A DNA stretch of 12,370 bases from Candidatus Iainarchaeum sp. (GCA_013331625.1 DUGC01000001.1:1-12370); one strand, 5' to 3'; shown: positions 1-6,613, numbered from the stretch's first letter. Numbers and translations: made by a program. The notes: generated by a model not told the origin, from the letters alone.

Positions 1-215
1 CGCCATTTCTGGACAATTTTCTTTCCTTTAACCAGTTCAATGTTTTTCCCATCAATGTAACCATCATAGGCACTTATCTTTCCATTCACTTTTTTACTAA
101 TAGAGGCTGAAGCCCGGGTGAACTCAGAGTGTTTCCCCGAGTCCATCAGCGCCTCATAAACCTCACTTGGTTTTGCGTTAATTTTTACTTCCTGCTTTAT
201 GGTTTTTGTTTGCAT
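1..215 (-). CDS. SRPBCC/AHSA1-type protein, N-terminal 71 codons only
   Basis: The reading frame is open from an ATG at 215 down to the window edge, so only the N-terminal third to half is visible. The protein begins MQTKTIKQEVKINAKPSEVY and continues with a segment rich in short beta-strand patterns (ASISKKVNGKISAYDGYI). The pattern 'I.....V.INAKPSEVYEALMDS..H..FT' is typical of the START-like SRPBCC fold, especially the AHSA1/polyketide-cyclase group, in which a helix-grip cavity binds a small hydrophobic ligand or a partner protein. Only four bases separate it from the stop codon of the DUF1761-type gene, so the two are probably cotranscribed. The ligand cannot be inferred. A closely placed GTG upstream is an alternative start. 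Confidence 0.75.
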   Translation of the reverse strand, partial: MQTKTIKQEVKINAKPSEVYEALMDSGKHSEFTRASASISKKVNGKISAYDGYIDGKNIELVKGKKIVQKW

Positions 216-219
216 CACA

Positions 220-624
220 TCACAGAAGGAAAATGACTGCGCTCATCACAAGCAAAGTCACCAAGTGGTGTCCTGCGTTCAGGAAATACAAGCCAATTGG
301 CTTCTGCTCCCAAAGCACTATTCCCAATCCTGTAGTCAGGAAAAATCCAACCCACACTAGGAATCCAACTGCCAATGCTCCGGCAATGTCTGCCACTCCT
401 GTTGCAGATATGAAGATTGAAAGAACGCCAGCAGAGACAATTGCGGTTACAAGCCCGCCAATCATTGCAGGCATCATCCCTTCTTTCTTCATGCTTTCCT
501 GCTTCAAACCCATGTATTGCATCCATTGCTTTCCGAACAATGGGCCATACCATGCAAATCCAATTATGAATGCCACAATTCCTGCAGCTACTGACCCCAT
601 AATATCCGGTTCTAAAACTATCAT
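220..624 (-). CDS. DUF1761-type four-helix membrane protein
   Basis: A 134-residue protein with four hydrophobic segments at about residues 10-30, 53-73, 78-102 and 112-134. The short loop after helix 1 carries F-WYGPLFGKQWMQYMGL, and the last helix is introduced by FLNAGHH. Both are hallmarks I associate with the DUF1761 family, whose function is unknown. An upstream ATG at 666 keeps the frame open, but the ATG at 624 is preferred because GGAGAGGTGG lies just upstream of it and it puts helix 1 at the usual distance from the N terminus. It is first in a two-gene minus-strand unit with the SRPBCC protein. A coupling of the two products, for instance membrane stress sensing, would be speculation. 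Confidence 0.8.
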   Translation of the reverse strand: MIVLEPDIMGSVAAGIVAFIIGFAWYGPLFGKQWMQYMGLKQESMKKEGMMPAMIGGLVTAIVSAGVLSIFISATGVADIAGALAVGFLVWVGFFLTTGLGIVLWEQKPIGLYFLNAGHHLVTLLVMSAVIFLL

Positions 625-642
625 TTTCTCCACCTCTCCTTG

Positions 643-661
643 GATTGCCTCAAAGGCAATC
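643..661. repeat. Perfect 8-bp hairpin with a 3-base loop in the DUF1761 leader
   Basis: GATTGCCT and AGGCAATC are exact inverted copies separated by CAA. With a TATA-like element at 684-691 on the minus strand, transcription would be expected to start near 662, so the hairpin would form the very 5' end of the transcript, about 20 bases ahead of the ribosome-binding site. Confidence 0.6.
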
Positions 662-683
662 TCCAAAATATTGGGCGAATCTT

Positions 684-691
684 TTTTTAAA
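684..691 (-). promoter_or_regulatory. TATA-like element for the DUF1761-SRPBCC unit
   Basis: Minus strand TTTAAAAA, predicted start about 662, leaving a leader of about 38 bases. It is divergent from the pirin promoter. Confidence 0.45.
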
Positions 692-741
692 CAGAGTTAG
701 GGGCGCCTTACCGGTATGCCTTTTCAAAATACACATTGCAA

Positions 742-749
742 TTATTAAT
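742..749 (+). promoter_or_regulatory. TATA-like element of the pirin gene
   Basis: TTATTAAT is centred 25 bases before the ATG at 771, which suits a leaderless transcript; no ribosome-binding site is seen. Confidence 0.4.
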
Positions 750-770
750 CTTTTGAACCGTGATTTTAAA

Positions 771-1481
771 ATGAAAATGAACATTCACAAATCAGAAGAA
801 AGGGGCAAAGCAGACATGGGCTGGCTTAAAACTGCATACAGTTTCAGTTTTTCAAATTATCACAATCCAAAAAGAATGGGCTTTGGTGCTTTGAGAGTTT
901 TGAACGATGATATTTTTGCAGCAGGTGCAGGCTTTCCTGCGCATGAACATTCAAATATGGAAATTGTTACAATAGTACTTGAAGGCGCACTTGAGCACAA
1001 GGACAGTTCAGGCGGCCACGGCGTAATCAAGGCCGGGGAAGTGCAATACATGTGTGCAGGTTCAGGTGTGACACACTCAGAATTCAATCATTCAAAAAAA
1101 GAACCTGTAAAACTTTTCCAGGTGTGGCTCACACCAATCAAGCAAAACCTTCAACCACAATATGATCAAAAGAATTTTGAAAATGCTGATATTAAAAACA
1201 AGTTTGCTGTTTTGGTTTCGGGCAAAAAAGAAAAAGATGCATTGCACATGAACCAAGATGCAGTGTTTTCATTGGGAGAGTTTGACAAAAACAAAAAATT
1301 TTCATATTCCTGCACTTTCAAAGGAAATGGGGTATTTGTTTTTCCTATTTCGGGCCTGCTGGAAATCAATGGTGAAAAAGTCAATGCTAGAGATTCTGCT
1401 GAAATTACAGGCTCTGACAAAATCGAAACAAAGGCACTCGAAAAGAGCAAGGTTCTTGTTATTGAAGTGCCAGTGAAATGA
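771..1481 (+). CDS. Pirin-family bicupin protein
   Basis: The 236-residue product has the length and layout of pirins: an N-terminal motif (ADMGWLKTAYSFSFSNYHNP), then a cupin with PAHEHSNMEIVTIVLEGALEH and CAGSGVTHSE, and a more divergent C-terminal cupin. The metal ligands of characterised pirins are present as His58, His60, His102 and Glu104, so an Fe(II) site is expected. Some pirins have quercetin dioxygenase activity and others act as redox-dependent cofactors or metabolic regulators; the native role here is unknown. The frame is open further upstream to 645, but the ATG at 771 matches the family N terminus and lies 25 bases from a TATA-like element; ATG 777 is possible. The gene stands alone. 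Arginine is mostly AGA, unlike the pyrophosphatase gene. Confidence 0.93.
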   Translation: MKMNIHKSEERGKADMGWLKTAYSFSFSNYHNPKRMGFGALRVLNDDIFAAGAGFPAHEHSNMEIVTIVLEGALEHKDSSGGHGVIKAGEVQYMCAGSGVTHSEFNHSKKEPVKLFQVWLTPIKQNLQPQYDQKNFENADIKNKFAVLVSGKKEKDALHMNQDAVFSLGEFDKNKKFSYSCTFKGNGVFVFPISGLLEINGEKVNARDSAEITGSDKIETKALEKSKVLVIEVPVK

Positions 1482-1530
1482 AGGTGTTAATTTTTTACTT
1501 TCTGCTTATCGATAGTATAAACGTAAAGTA

Positions 1531-1538
1531 TTTATATT
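1531..1538 (+). promoter_or_regulatory. TATA element of the AbrB-VapC operon
   Basis: TTTATATT is preceded by the purine-rich CGTAAAG, a BRE-like context. Predicted start is near 1560, a leader of under 10 bases; GGTGAT lies immediately before the ATG. Confidence 0.6.
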
Positions 1539-1567
1539 GGCGTTGCCACAATACTACTGGTGATCTG

Positions 1568-1780
1568 ATGGAAACACTTACGGTTTCAAGCAAGTTTCAG
1601 ATTGTGATTCCAAAGAAATTGCGTGAGAATATGAATATTAAATCCGGCCAAAAACTTGTGCCTATGCAGAAGGGCAATTCGATTGTTCTTGTTAAAATAG
1701 GCCCATTAAAGGGCGCATTCGGTTTTGCAAAAGGCATGAGTACTGCCGGAGTGAGGGATCACAGTGAACGTTTTGATTGA
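1568..1780 (+). CDS. AbrB/SpoVT-type antitoxin (VapB)
   Basis: A 70-residue protein whose first 45 residues are a swapped-hairpin AbrB DNA-binding domain: METLTVSSKFQIVIPKKLRE followed by MNIKSGQKLV and GNSIVLVKI. The second part (residues 46-70) is a short tail of the kind that wraps into the active site of the partner PIN nuclease. It should neutralise the VapC encoded next and repress its own promoter. The frame extends upstream to 1478, but the ATG at 1568 gives the family N terminus and sits at the right distance from the TATA box. Its last 17 bases overlap the toxin gene. Confidence 0.9.
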   Translation: METLTVSSKFQIVIPKKLRENMNIKSGQKLVPMQKGNSIVLVKIGPLKGAFGFAKGMSTAGVRDHSERFD

Positions 1781-2141
1781 TTCAAGCGGATGGATTGAAT
1801 TTTTTGCCAACGGTAAGAATGCCGAAAAATGGCGAAAACTGATTTTATCCGCAGATAAGAAAACACACATAACCCCTTCGACCGTCTTGTATGAGGTTTA
1901 TAAGAAAATTAAGAGGGATTTTGCTGAGGAAAAAGCTGATGAGGCAATTGCCTATATAATCGATTCCACAAGGGTAATTCAAATAGATGAGGGTATATCA
2001 ATTGATGCAGCTGAAAAAAGCCTTGTCCATGGCCTGGCAATGGCGGATGCCATAATCAAGGCAACAGCAGACTTGAATAATGCAAAAATAATAACAGGCG
2101 ATAGCCACTTCAAAACTTTTGAAAATGCTCTGATTATCTGA
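1764..2141 (+). CDS. vapC: VapC-type PIN-domain ribonuclease toxin
   Basis: A 125-residue single PIN domain. The acidic active-site residues are all present: Asp6 in VLIDSSGW, Glu44 in VLYEVYK, Asp95 in LAMADAII and Asp113 in IITGDSHF, so the Mg2+-dependent nuclease should be active. VapC toxins usually cleave tRNAs or a ribosomal RNA loop; the target here is unknown. The start is GTG, inside the antitoxin gene and preceded by GGAGTGAGG; the 17-base overlap indicates translational coupling, with toxin made only after antitoxin. The order antitoxin then toxin is the usual one for vapBC. Confidence 0.92.
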   Translation: MNVLIDSSGWIEFFANGKNAEKWRKLILSADKKTHITPSTVLYEVYKKIKRDFAEEKADEAIAYIIDSTRVIQIDEGISIDAAEKSLVHGLAMADAIIKATADLNNAKIITGDSHFKTFENALII

Positions 2142-2172
2142 ACTTATTCCTGTATTGCATTTTCTAGGCAGA

Positions 2173-2180
2173 TTTTAAAA
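2173..2180 (+). promoter_or_regulatory. TATA element of tRNA-Leu
   Basis: TTTTAAAA centred about 31 bases before the first base of the tRNA, giving a short leader to be removed by RNase P. Confidence 0.55.
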
Positions 2181-2207
2181 GGCTTATCTGACCCAATTTC
2201 CCTGTAT

Positions 2208-2323
2208 GCGGGAGTCGGATAGCGGTCAATTCCACCAGCTTGAGGCGATGTGGTAGTAACTGACTATGTCTCAACTGGCTGGCACCTTAGTGGTTTACGG
2301 CAGTTCGAATCTGCCCTCCCGCA
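2208..2323 (+). tRNA. tRNA-Leu(GAG) with a 31-base intron
   Basis: A complete class II tRNA. The acceptor stem is GCGGGAG with CTCCCGC (2316-2322) and discriminator A. The D arm starts GGATAGCGGTCAA. The anticodon stem is CCAGC (2235-2239) with GCTGG (2278-2282), the loop reads TTGAGGG after splicing with anticodon GAG at 2242-2244, and the long variable arm is at 2283-2298. The T arm is GGCAG-TTCGAAT-CTGCC. The intron is 2246-2276, at the canonical position 37/38. A bulge-helix-bulge forms from TTGA pairing with TCAA, a GGC bulge on the 5' side, a CTG bulge on the 3' side, and a further intron stem starting G2247-C2270. The mature tRNA would be 85 bases; CCA is not encoded. Confidence 0.95.
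2246..2276 (+). other. tRNA intron with bulge-helix-bulge splice motif
   Basis: Cutting between bases 2 and 3 of each three-base bulge (after 2245 and after 2276) joins position 37 to 38 exactly. The bulges, the 4-bp central helix and the outer intron helix (2247-2254 with 2263-2270, including G-U pairs) can all be read by hand, which fits the archaeal EndA splicing endonuclease. Confidence 0.9.
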
Positions 2324-2483
2324 TATGCCTATTTCCTTTAACAGGGGGCGAAAAGCCTTAATGGAAAAGAAAGAGGGGGGCGCGGCCATGCAAACGCACA
2401 TGCCTCAAGATTTTATTGCCCTTGACATAAATCCATTTTCGGGGGGCTATTGTACCGGGTCTTAATTGATGCAAGCAAAATGA
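2324..2483. other. Intergenic stretch without a recognised gene
   Basis: About 160 bases between tRNA-Leu and the next promoter. It holds several G-runs and a short open frame from an ATG at 2361 to 2465 with no SD, no family resemblance and no promoter of its own. I see no convincing feature. Confidence 0.4.
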
Positions 2484-2491
2484 ATTATATA
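2484..2491 (+). promoter_or_regulatory. TATA element of the 216-residue membrane protein
   Basis: ATTATATA with a predicted start near 2513 and ATG at 2520, a leader of only a few bases. Confidence 0.55.
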
Positions 2492-2519
2492 CCCTTGCTG
2501 TTATTTTATGTGAAACCTT

Positions 2520-3170
2520 ATGGCAAACGAATTCCTTGCAAAGAACTTTTTCTGGCTTTCATATTTCCGGTCTTCAAATGGAAAAAAGCGCTGGATTTCA
2601 AGGACATCCCATCTTCTGGGATCGGTGTCATTGATTTCCGGTGCCATATTCCTGCTCTTTGTATACCTGACTGTTGGCGCTGCCGTGCAGCTATCGGGTT
2701 CACTCCATCTGGGAATGGTGAATTACATCTACCTGCTCTTTATGCTCATTTATGCCTTAATGCTCTCCGGCGGGGCTTTCTTTTTTTTCAAGGACATCCT
2801 TTCTTCTGTCGTGGTGAACTATGACGGCTCTTATTTCCGGCTCGATAGCCCCATCACGGTGAGGAATTATGTGAATGTGTTTTTCCTAAAGGAGCACACT
2901 TCCGTGGGCAGCGCCATTGCAAGGGTTGAATATTCAAAGGCGCTATTTGACATATTTTCCGAACATCCCGAGTATTATTATACGCTTGAATTTGTTTTTA
3001 CGAATGCAGAGCATGTTAAGTACCCGTTCCTTTATACTTCAAGCGACCTGCTCGCCTACTTTTTTGACAAGATGCCCATGGTTGCAAGCCTTAGGTTTGG
3101 CCACTTCACGCAGGAGGATGTGAAAAAAATAGCCGCTTTCTTTGAAGTGCCCTGCGTGCTGGTTGAATAA
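2520..3170 (+). CDS. Unrecognised membrane protein, two N-terminal helices plus soluble domain
   Basis: I do not recognise a family for this 216-residue protein. After a basic, aromatic N terminus (residues 1-30) there are two clear hydrophobic segments at about 33-55 and 66-90, joined by a very short loop. A soluble domain follows at 100-216, with alternating strand-like stretches (VVVNYDGSYFRLDSPITV, YYTLEFVFTNAEHVKYPF) and a C-terminal helix (TQEDVKKIAAFFEV). Two helices followed by a beta-rich domain closed by a helix resembles the layout of the bPH2 proteins encoded at 6738-8760, but I see no shared motif. The start is supported by the TATA element 33 bases upstream. It is a single-gene unit, convergent with the HIT gene. 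Confidence 0.75.
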   Translation: MANEFLAKNFFWLSYFRSSNGKKRWISRTSHLLGSVSLISGAIFLLFVYLTVGAAVQLSGSLHLGMVNYIYLLFMLIYALMLSGGAFFFFKDILSSVVVNYDGSYFRLDSPITVRNYVNVFFLKEHTSVGSAIARVEYSKALFDIFSEHPEYYYTLEFVFTNAEHVKYPFLYTSSDLLAYFFDKMPMVASLRFGHFTQEDVKKIAAFFEVPCVLVE

Positions 3171-3201
3171 CTTGCAGGGAAAAATTCAAAAAAATGAATC
3201 C

Positions 3202-3248
3202 TATAGCAAATCACCATAAATGCCGAAAAACTTTCGCGGTTTGCTATA
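3202..3248. terminator. Nested inverted repeat between convergent genes
   Basis: TATAGCAAA (3202-3210) and TTTGCTATA (3240-3248) are exact 9-bp inverted copies, and inside them CGAAA-AAC-TTTCG (3224-3236) forms a second hairpin. It lies between the ends of two convergent genes, so a two-way transcription stop or RNA-end stabiliser is the simplest reading. No long T tract follows it. Confidence 0.4.
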
Positions 3249-3316
3249 AATCCAAAATCAGCCCATTTGGGAAAAGCAATTTCCGTGCGGCGATACCTTG
3301 CGGGATAATTGTTCCT

Positions 3317-3736
3317 TTAAATATTCTCTTTAATTTTCTTCTCCCATTCCGCAAGCTCGCTTTCCATGGCCCCCTTTGAGCCCAAAGTGAGCCTGACATT
3401 GTCGCCTTCAAAGCGCGGCACTACATGGAAGTGCAGGTGGTGCACTGCCTGCCCTGCCGCCTTCCTGTTGTTCTGGACAAGGTTGAAGCCGTCTGCGTGC
3501 AGCGCTTTCATTGCAGCTGCGGCGACCTTTTGCACTGTTGCTATGGCCCTCCCGAGCTCCATTTCAGGGATATCAAGCAGTGTAGGGTAATGGCTTTTCG
3601 GGATTATGAGTGCGTGGCCCTTTGATGCGGGCTCGATGTCGAGGAACGCGAGCGAGTATTCGTCCTCAAAGAGCTTGCGGCAGGGGATTTTCCCTGCCGC
3701 GATTTTGCAAAAGATGCAGTTTTCATCAGCAGGCAT
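3317..3736 (-). CDS. HIT-family nucleotide hydrolase/transferase
   Basis: A 139-residue histidine-triad protein. The triad is HLHFHVV (His100, His102, His104), with His102 the expected nucleophile. Upstream features of the HINT/Fhit-like branch are present: CIFCKIAAGKIPCRKLFEDE at the N terminus, FLDIEPASKGHALIIPKSHY, and NNRKAAGQAVHHLHFH. Cys7, Cys10, His49 and His100 could make the zinc site seen in many HIT proteins. Members hydrolyse nucleoside phosphoramidates, dinucleoside polyphosphates or adenylated intermediates; the exact substrate cannot be told. The frame is open to 3796, but ATG 3736 is chosen because AAGGTG precedes it at good spacing and the longer start would run into the FKBP gene. 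It is probably cotranscribed with that gene, 20 bases upstream. Confidence 0.92.
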   Translation of the reverse strand: MPADENCIFCKIAAGKIPCRKLFEDEYSLAFLDIEPASKGHALIIPKSHYPTLLDIPEMELGRAIATVQKVAAAAMKALHADGFNLVQNNRKAAGQAVHHLHFHVVPRFEGDNVRLTLGSKGAMESELAEWEKKIKENI

Positions 3737-3756
3737 CAGGCACACCTTGCTTTCGC

Positions 3757-4305
3757 TCAGTTTTGCGGCTTTTGTATTGAAATTACTTTTATCCAAAACC
3801 TCAGTGTCTTCCCTGCAAGCGGGTGCGTGATCTTTACCGTTGCGATCCCGTTATTAATGTCAGTGACGGTGGCCTGCTGCCCTGTGCTTGTGGACAGCAC
3901 GCTGCCAACTGTAATATTTCCATCCCCTGAAATCTGCGAAAGGGGCACTGTAGTGACCTGCCCGTCGTCTGCGCTTCCATATGCTTTTTCAGGCGGGATT
4001 GTGACATTCTTTTCCTCGTTGAGCTTCATGCCGATGACTGCCTCATCAAACCCTTTTATCATGTTGCCCTGGCCTGCCACGAATTCAAGCGGCCCCCTGC
4101 CTTCGCTTTTGTCAAAAATTGTGCCGTCAGGAAAGCTTCCTGAATATTCAACTTTAATTGTATCCCCTTTTTCAACTGCCACTTTGTCCGCCCCGCTGTT
4201 TTGGCCCCCTATGGTGTTATTGCCATCTCCCGCTCCGTCCTGCTGGCTGCAGCCGGCAAGGAGAAGCAGCGAGCCTAGTGCTAATGCCACGATGGATATT
4301 TTCAT
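3757..4305 (-). CDS. FKBP-type peptidyl-prolyl isomerase, predicted lipoprotein
   Basis: A 182-residue SlyD-like FKBP. Residues 1-19 form a lipoprotein signal peptide ending in the lipobox LAGC with Cys19, followed by a Gly/Asn-rich linker to about residue 44. The FKBP core then shows the family pattern: IKVEYSGSFPDGTIFDKSEG, MIKGFDEAVIGM and VTIPPEKAYG. An insert-in-flap segment (about 113-158) is followed by the closing strand THPLAGKTLRFWIKVISI. It should catalyse prolyl isomerisation and act as a folding chaperone on the outer face of the membrane, since the linker and lipid anchor place it outside. It heads the unit with the HIT gene. No SD is seen; a TATA-like element 26 bases upstream suggests a leaderless mRNA. 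Confidence 0.93.
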   Translation of the reverse strand: MKISIVALALGSLLLLAGCSQQDGAGDGNNTIGGQNSGADKVAVEKGDTIKVEYSGSFPDGTIFDKSEGRGPLEFVAGQGNMIKGFDEAVIGMKLNEEKNVTIPPEKAYGSADDGQVTTVPLSQISGDGNITVGSVLSTSTGQQATVTDINNGIATVKITHPLAGKTLRFWIKVISIQKPQN

Positions 4306-4327
4306 TATATACTGAGCAAGCGAAATC

Positions 4328-4335
4328 CTTAAATT
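4328..4335 (-). promoter_or_regulatory. TATA-like element of the FKBP-HIT unit
   Basis: Minus strand AATTTAAG, centred about 26 bases before the ATG at 4305, consistent with transcription starting at or next to the start codon. Confidence 0.5.
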
Positions 4336-4422
4336 CGCGCCCCCGCCCGTTTGCCTGTTTTTGCCCGCTCAGAAGTCAACTGCGGGTCAATTGCACGGCA
4401 TGCGCCGATTTCTACATATTGG

Positions 4423-4430
4423 TATATAAA
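4423..4430 (+). promoter_or_regulatory. Strong upstream TATA element
   Basis: TATATAAA is the best TATA match in this divergent region, with a predicted start near 4450. It would give the pyrophosphatase mRNA a leader of about 125 bases, or drive a short untranslated RNA. An inverted repeat TTAATT-GTGGAG-AATTAA (4433-4450) lies at the predicted start. Confidence 0.4.
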
Positions 4431-4486
4431 TGTTAATTGTGGAGAATTAATATAATCAGAATATGGAAAAAACATGGTAAAAACAG

Positions 4487-4504
4487 GATTATTATCAAAT
4501 AATC
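4487..4504. promoter_or_regulatory. Inverted repeat upstream of the pyrophosphatase promoter
   Basis: GATTATT and AATAATC are exact 7-bp inverted copies around ATCA, ending about 15 bases upstream of the TATA element at 4519. A dimeric regulator site is possible, though the A/T richness lowers its significance. Confidence 0.3.
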
Positions 4505-4518
4505 TTAATTCGGGTGGG

Positions 4519-4526
4519 TTATAAGA
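4519..4526 (+). promoter_or_regulatory. Proximal TATA element of hppA
   Basis: TTATAAGA gives a predicted start near 4548 and a leader of about 29 bases that includes the ribosome-binding site AGGTG at 4565-4569. Confidence 0.5.
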
Positions 4527-4576
4527 ATTAATTTCCGGGCTTTTTTGGGGCTGTTTGGTCATTTAGGTGTTTTGCT

Positions 4577-6613
4577 TTGCTGGAATTCATATTTGCGGTC
4601 GGAATAATTTCGATTCTTTGTGCGCTCGGGTTTGCATGGTGGGTGCTAAAGCAGGACGCCGGAAGCGTCCAGATGCAGACAATTGCAGGGTATATACGTG
4701 AAGGGGCCGAGGCTTACATAAAGCGGCAGTATACTTCGATTGCACTGCTTGCAGGTGTCACTGCGCTCATAATTTTGGGTGTTTATGCGTTTGTCGGCAA
4801 GTGGGATTATGCCGTGCAGACATCGGTTGCATTTATTCTCGGTGCCTTCTGTTCTGCAGTTGCAGGCATCATCGGAATGTTCATTTCTGTGAGGGCAAAC
4901 ATCAGGACTGCCGCAGCAGCCACAACCTCATCCCCAAAAGCCCTCAAAGTGGCGCTTTATGGCGGCGCTGTCACAGGGATTTTCGTGGTCGCGCTCTCGC
5001 TGCTCGGGGTTACAACAGTTTTCTATGCTTTTGGCGCTGACCCGCTAAAGACGCCGTTCATCATTGTCGGTTACGCATTCGGCGCATCATTTGTGGCGCT
5101 CTTTGCCCAGCTTGGAGGGGGCATTTTCACAAAGGCTGCAGATATCGGCGCTGACCTCGTAGGAAAAATCGAGGCCGGCATCCCTGAAGATGATCCGCGA
5201 AACCCTGCAGTGGTAGCTGACCTTGTCGGTGACAATGTGGGTGATTGCGCAGGCCGCGGGGCGGATATTTTCGAGAGCACTGCTGCCGAAACAATTGGCG
5301 CAATGATACTTGGGGTTGCACTATTTTCAGCATTTGGGGCAAACGGGGTTTTGTTCCCCCTTGTTGCAACTGCGCTTGGCCTGATTGCATCCATCATAGG
5401 CCTGCTTTTCGTGAAAGCAGGGGAGGAAGAGGATCCTATGAGGGCGCTTGACAGGGGCTATTATATTGCATGCATCGTTGCCACAGTATTGTTCTATTTT
5501 GCAACAACGATCCTGCTCGGGAGCATATGGTTTTTTGCGGCAGCGCTTGTCGGCATCGTCATGAGCATCCTGTTTGTCTATATCACGCAGTATTACACCG
5601 AGTACCGCTTCAGGCCGGTCAGGAGCATTGCGAAGGCATCGCAGACAGGCCATGCAACCAACATCATCACAGGGCTTGCAGTAGCCCTTGAAAACACAGC
5701 CCTCCCCGTGATAGTGATCTGCATTTCCCTCTACATTTCCTTCAATTTCGGCCTCCGGTCGGGTGTTGCGAATGGCGGATTGTTCGGCACTGCGGTTGCA
5801 ACGATGGGGATGCTTGCAACGGCTGCATATATCCTTGCAATGGATGCCTTTGGCCCGATCACTGATAACGCAGGCGGCATTGTTGAGATGTCAAAGGCGC
5901 CTGCAAATGTGAGGCGCAATACAGACAGGCTCGATGCGGCAGGCAATACCACAAAGGCGCTCACGAAAGGCTATGCGATAGGCTCGGCCGCCCTTGCAGC
6001 ATTCCTTTTGTTCTCTGCCTATATGGATGAGGTTGCAAGGCTCACGGGGCAGGCCTTTACTGTCGTAAACCTTGCAAAGATCGATGTTTTCATAGGGGCA
6101 ATGCTCGGTGCAATGCTGATTTTCCTTTTCAGCGCCTTTGCGATAAGCGCAGTGGGTAACACTGCAGGCTATATAATCGAGGAAGTGAGGCGCCAGTTCA
6201 GGGACAAGGACATTTTGAGCGGGAAAGTAAAGCCTGATTATGCAAAATGCGTCGACATCACTACTGCAGGGGCTTTGCGCAACATGGTTTTGCCAGGGCT
6301 TGTGGCAGTGGGTTTCCCTATAGTTGTCGGTGTCCTTTTAAAGAGCGAAGCCATGGCTGCATTTTTGATGGTCGGGACAATCTCAGGCATTTTGATGGCG
6401 ATCCTCATGAATAATGGCGGGGGCGCTTGGGACAATGCAAAGAAGTATATTGAAACGGGCGCACACGGCGGAAAGGGCTCTGATGCTCATAAAGCGGCCG
6501 TTGTCGGGGATACTGTGGGTGACCCCCTCAAAGACACAGCAGGCCCGAGCATTCATGTGCTGATCAAGTTGCTCGCAACGATTTCACTTGTGCTGGCGCC
6601 GCTTTTCCTGTAA
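4577..6613 (+). CDS. hppA: Membrane-bound H+-pumping pyrophosphatase, K+-independent type
   Basis: A 678-residue multi-helix membrane protein of normal length for the family (about 16 helices). It couples pyrophosphate hydrolysis to proton export across the cell membrane and so pulls biosynthetic reactions forward while saving energy. Signature motifs are intact: DIGADLVGKIEAGIPEDDPR at about 189-208, GDNVGDCAGRGADIFES at 218-234, MDAFGPITDNAGGIVEM, and GSDAHKAAVVGDTVGDPLKD near the C terminus. The diagnostic position reads GNTTKA with Lys at about residue 460, where K+-dependent enzymes have Ala (GNTTAA), so this is assigned to the K+-independent, proton-pumping class. CAGRGADIFESTAAE resembles archaeal members. 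The start is TTG, with AGGTG seven bases upstream. Arginine codons are AGG and CGN, with no AGA noticed. Confidence 0.98.
   Translation: MLEFIFAVGIISILCALGFAWWVLKQDAGSVQMQTIAGYIREGAEAYIKRQYTSIALLAGVTALIILGVYAFVGKWDYAVQTSVAFILGAFCSAVAGIIGMFISVRANIRTAAAATTSSPKALKVALYGGAVTGIFVVALSLLGVTTVFYAFGADPLKTPFIIVGYAFGASFVALFAQLGGGIFTKAADIGADLVGKIEAGIPEDDPRNPAVVADLVGDNVGDCAGRGADIFESTAAETIGAMILGVALFSAFGANGVLFPLVATALGLIASIIGLLFVKAGEEEDPMRALDRGYYIACIVATVLFYFATTILLGSIWFFAAALVGIVMSILFVYITQYYTEYRFRPVRSIAKASQTGHATNIITGLAVALENTALPVIVICISLYISFNFGLRSGVANGGLFGTAVATMGMLATAAYILAMDAFGPITDNAGGIVEMSKAPANVRRNTDRLDAAGNTTKALTKGYAIGSAALAAFLLFSAYMDEVARLTGQAFTVVNLAKIDVFIGAMLGAMLIFLFSAFAISAVGNTAGYIIEEVRRQFRDKDILSGKVKPDYAKCVDITTAGALRNMVLPGLVAVGFPIVVGVLLKSEAMAAFLMVGTISGILMAILMNNGGGAWDNAKKYIETGAHGGKGSDAHKAAVVGDTVGDPLKDTAGPSIHVLIKLLATISLVLAPLFL

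Noticed and set aside
206..700. Long open frame on the plus strand (164 codons)
   Set aside because: It is the antisense shadow of the DUF1761-type gene; composition is Ser/Pro/Thr-rich without a family pattern, promoter or SD.
2250..2465. Open frame of 71 codons starting inside tRNA-Leu
   Set aside because: It begins within the tRNA and has no SD or recognisable motif; the later in-frame ATG at 2361 is equally unsupported.
3827..4315. 162-codon open frame on the plus strand
   Set aside because: It lies fully opposite the FKBP gene, whose motifs and lipobox are unmistakable.
4329..4562. 77-codon minus-strand frame in the hppA upstream region
   Set aside because: No SD, promoter or family pattern, and it crosses two TATA elements.
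5071..5397. Minus-strand frame inside hppA
   Set aside because: Reverse-frame shadow of a G/C-biased gene, Ala/Pro/Ser-rich.
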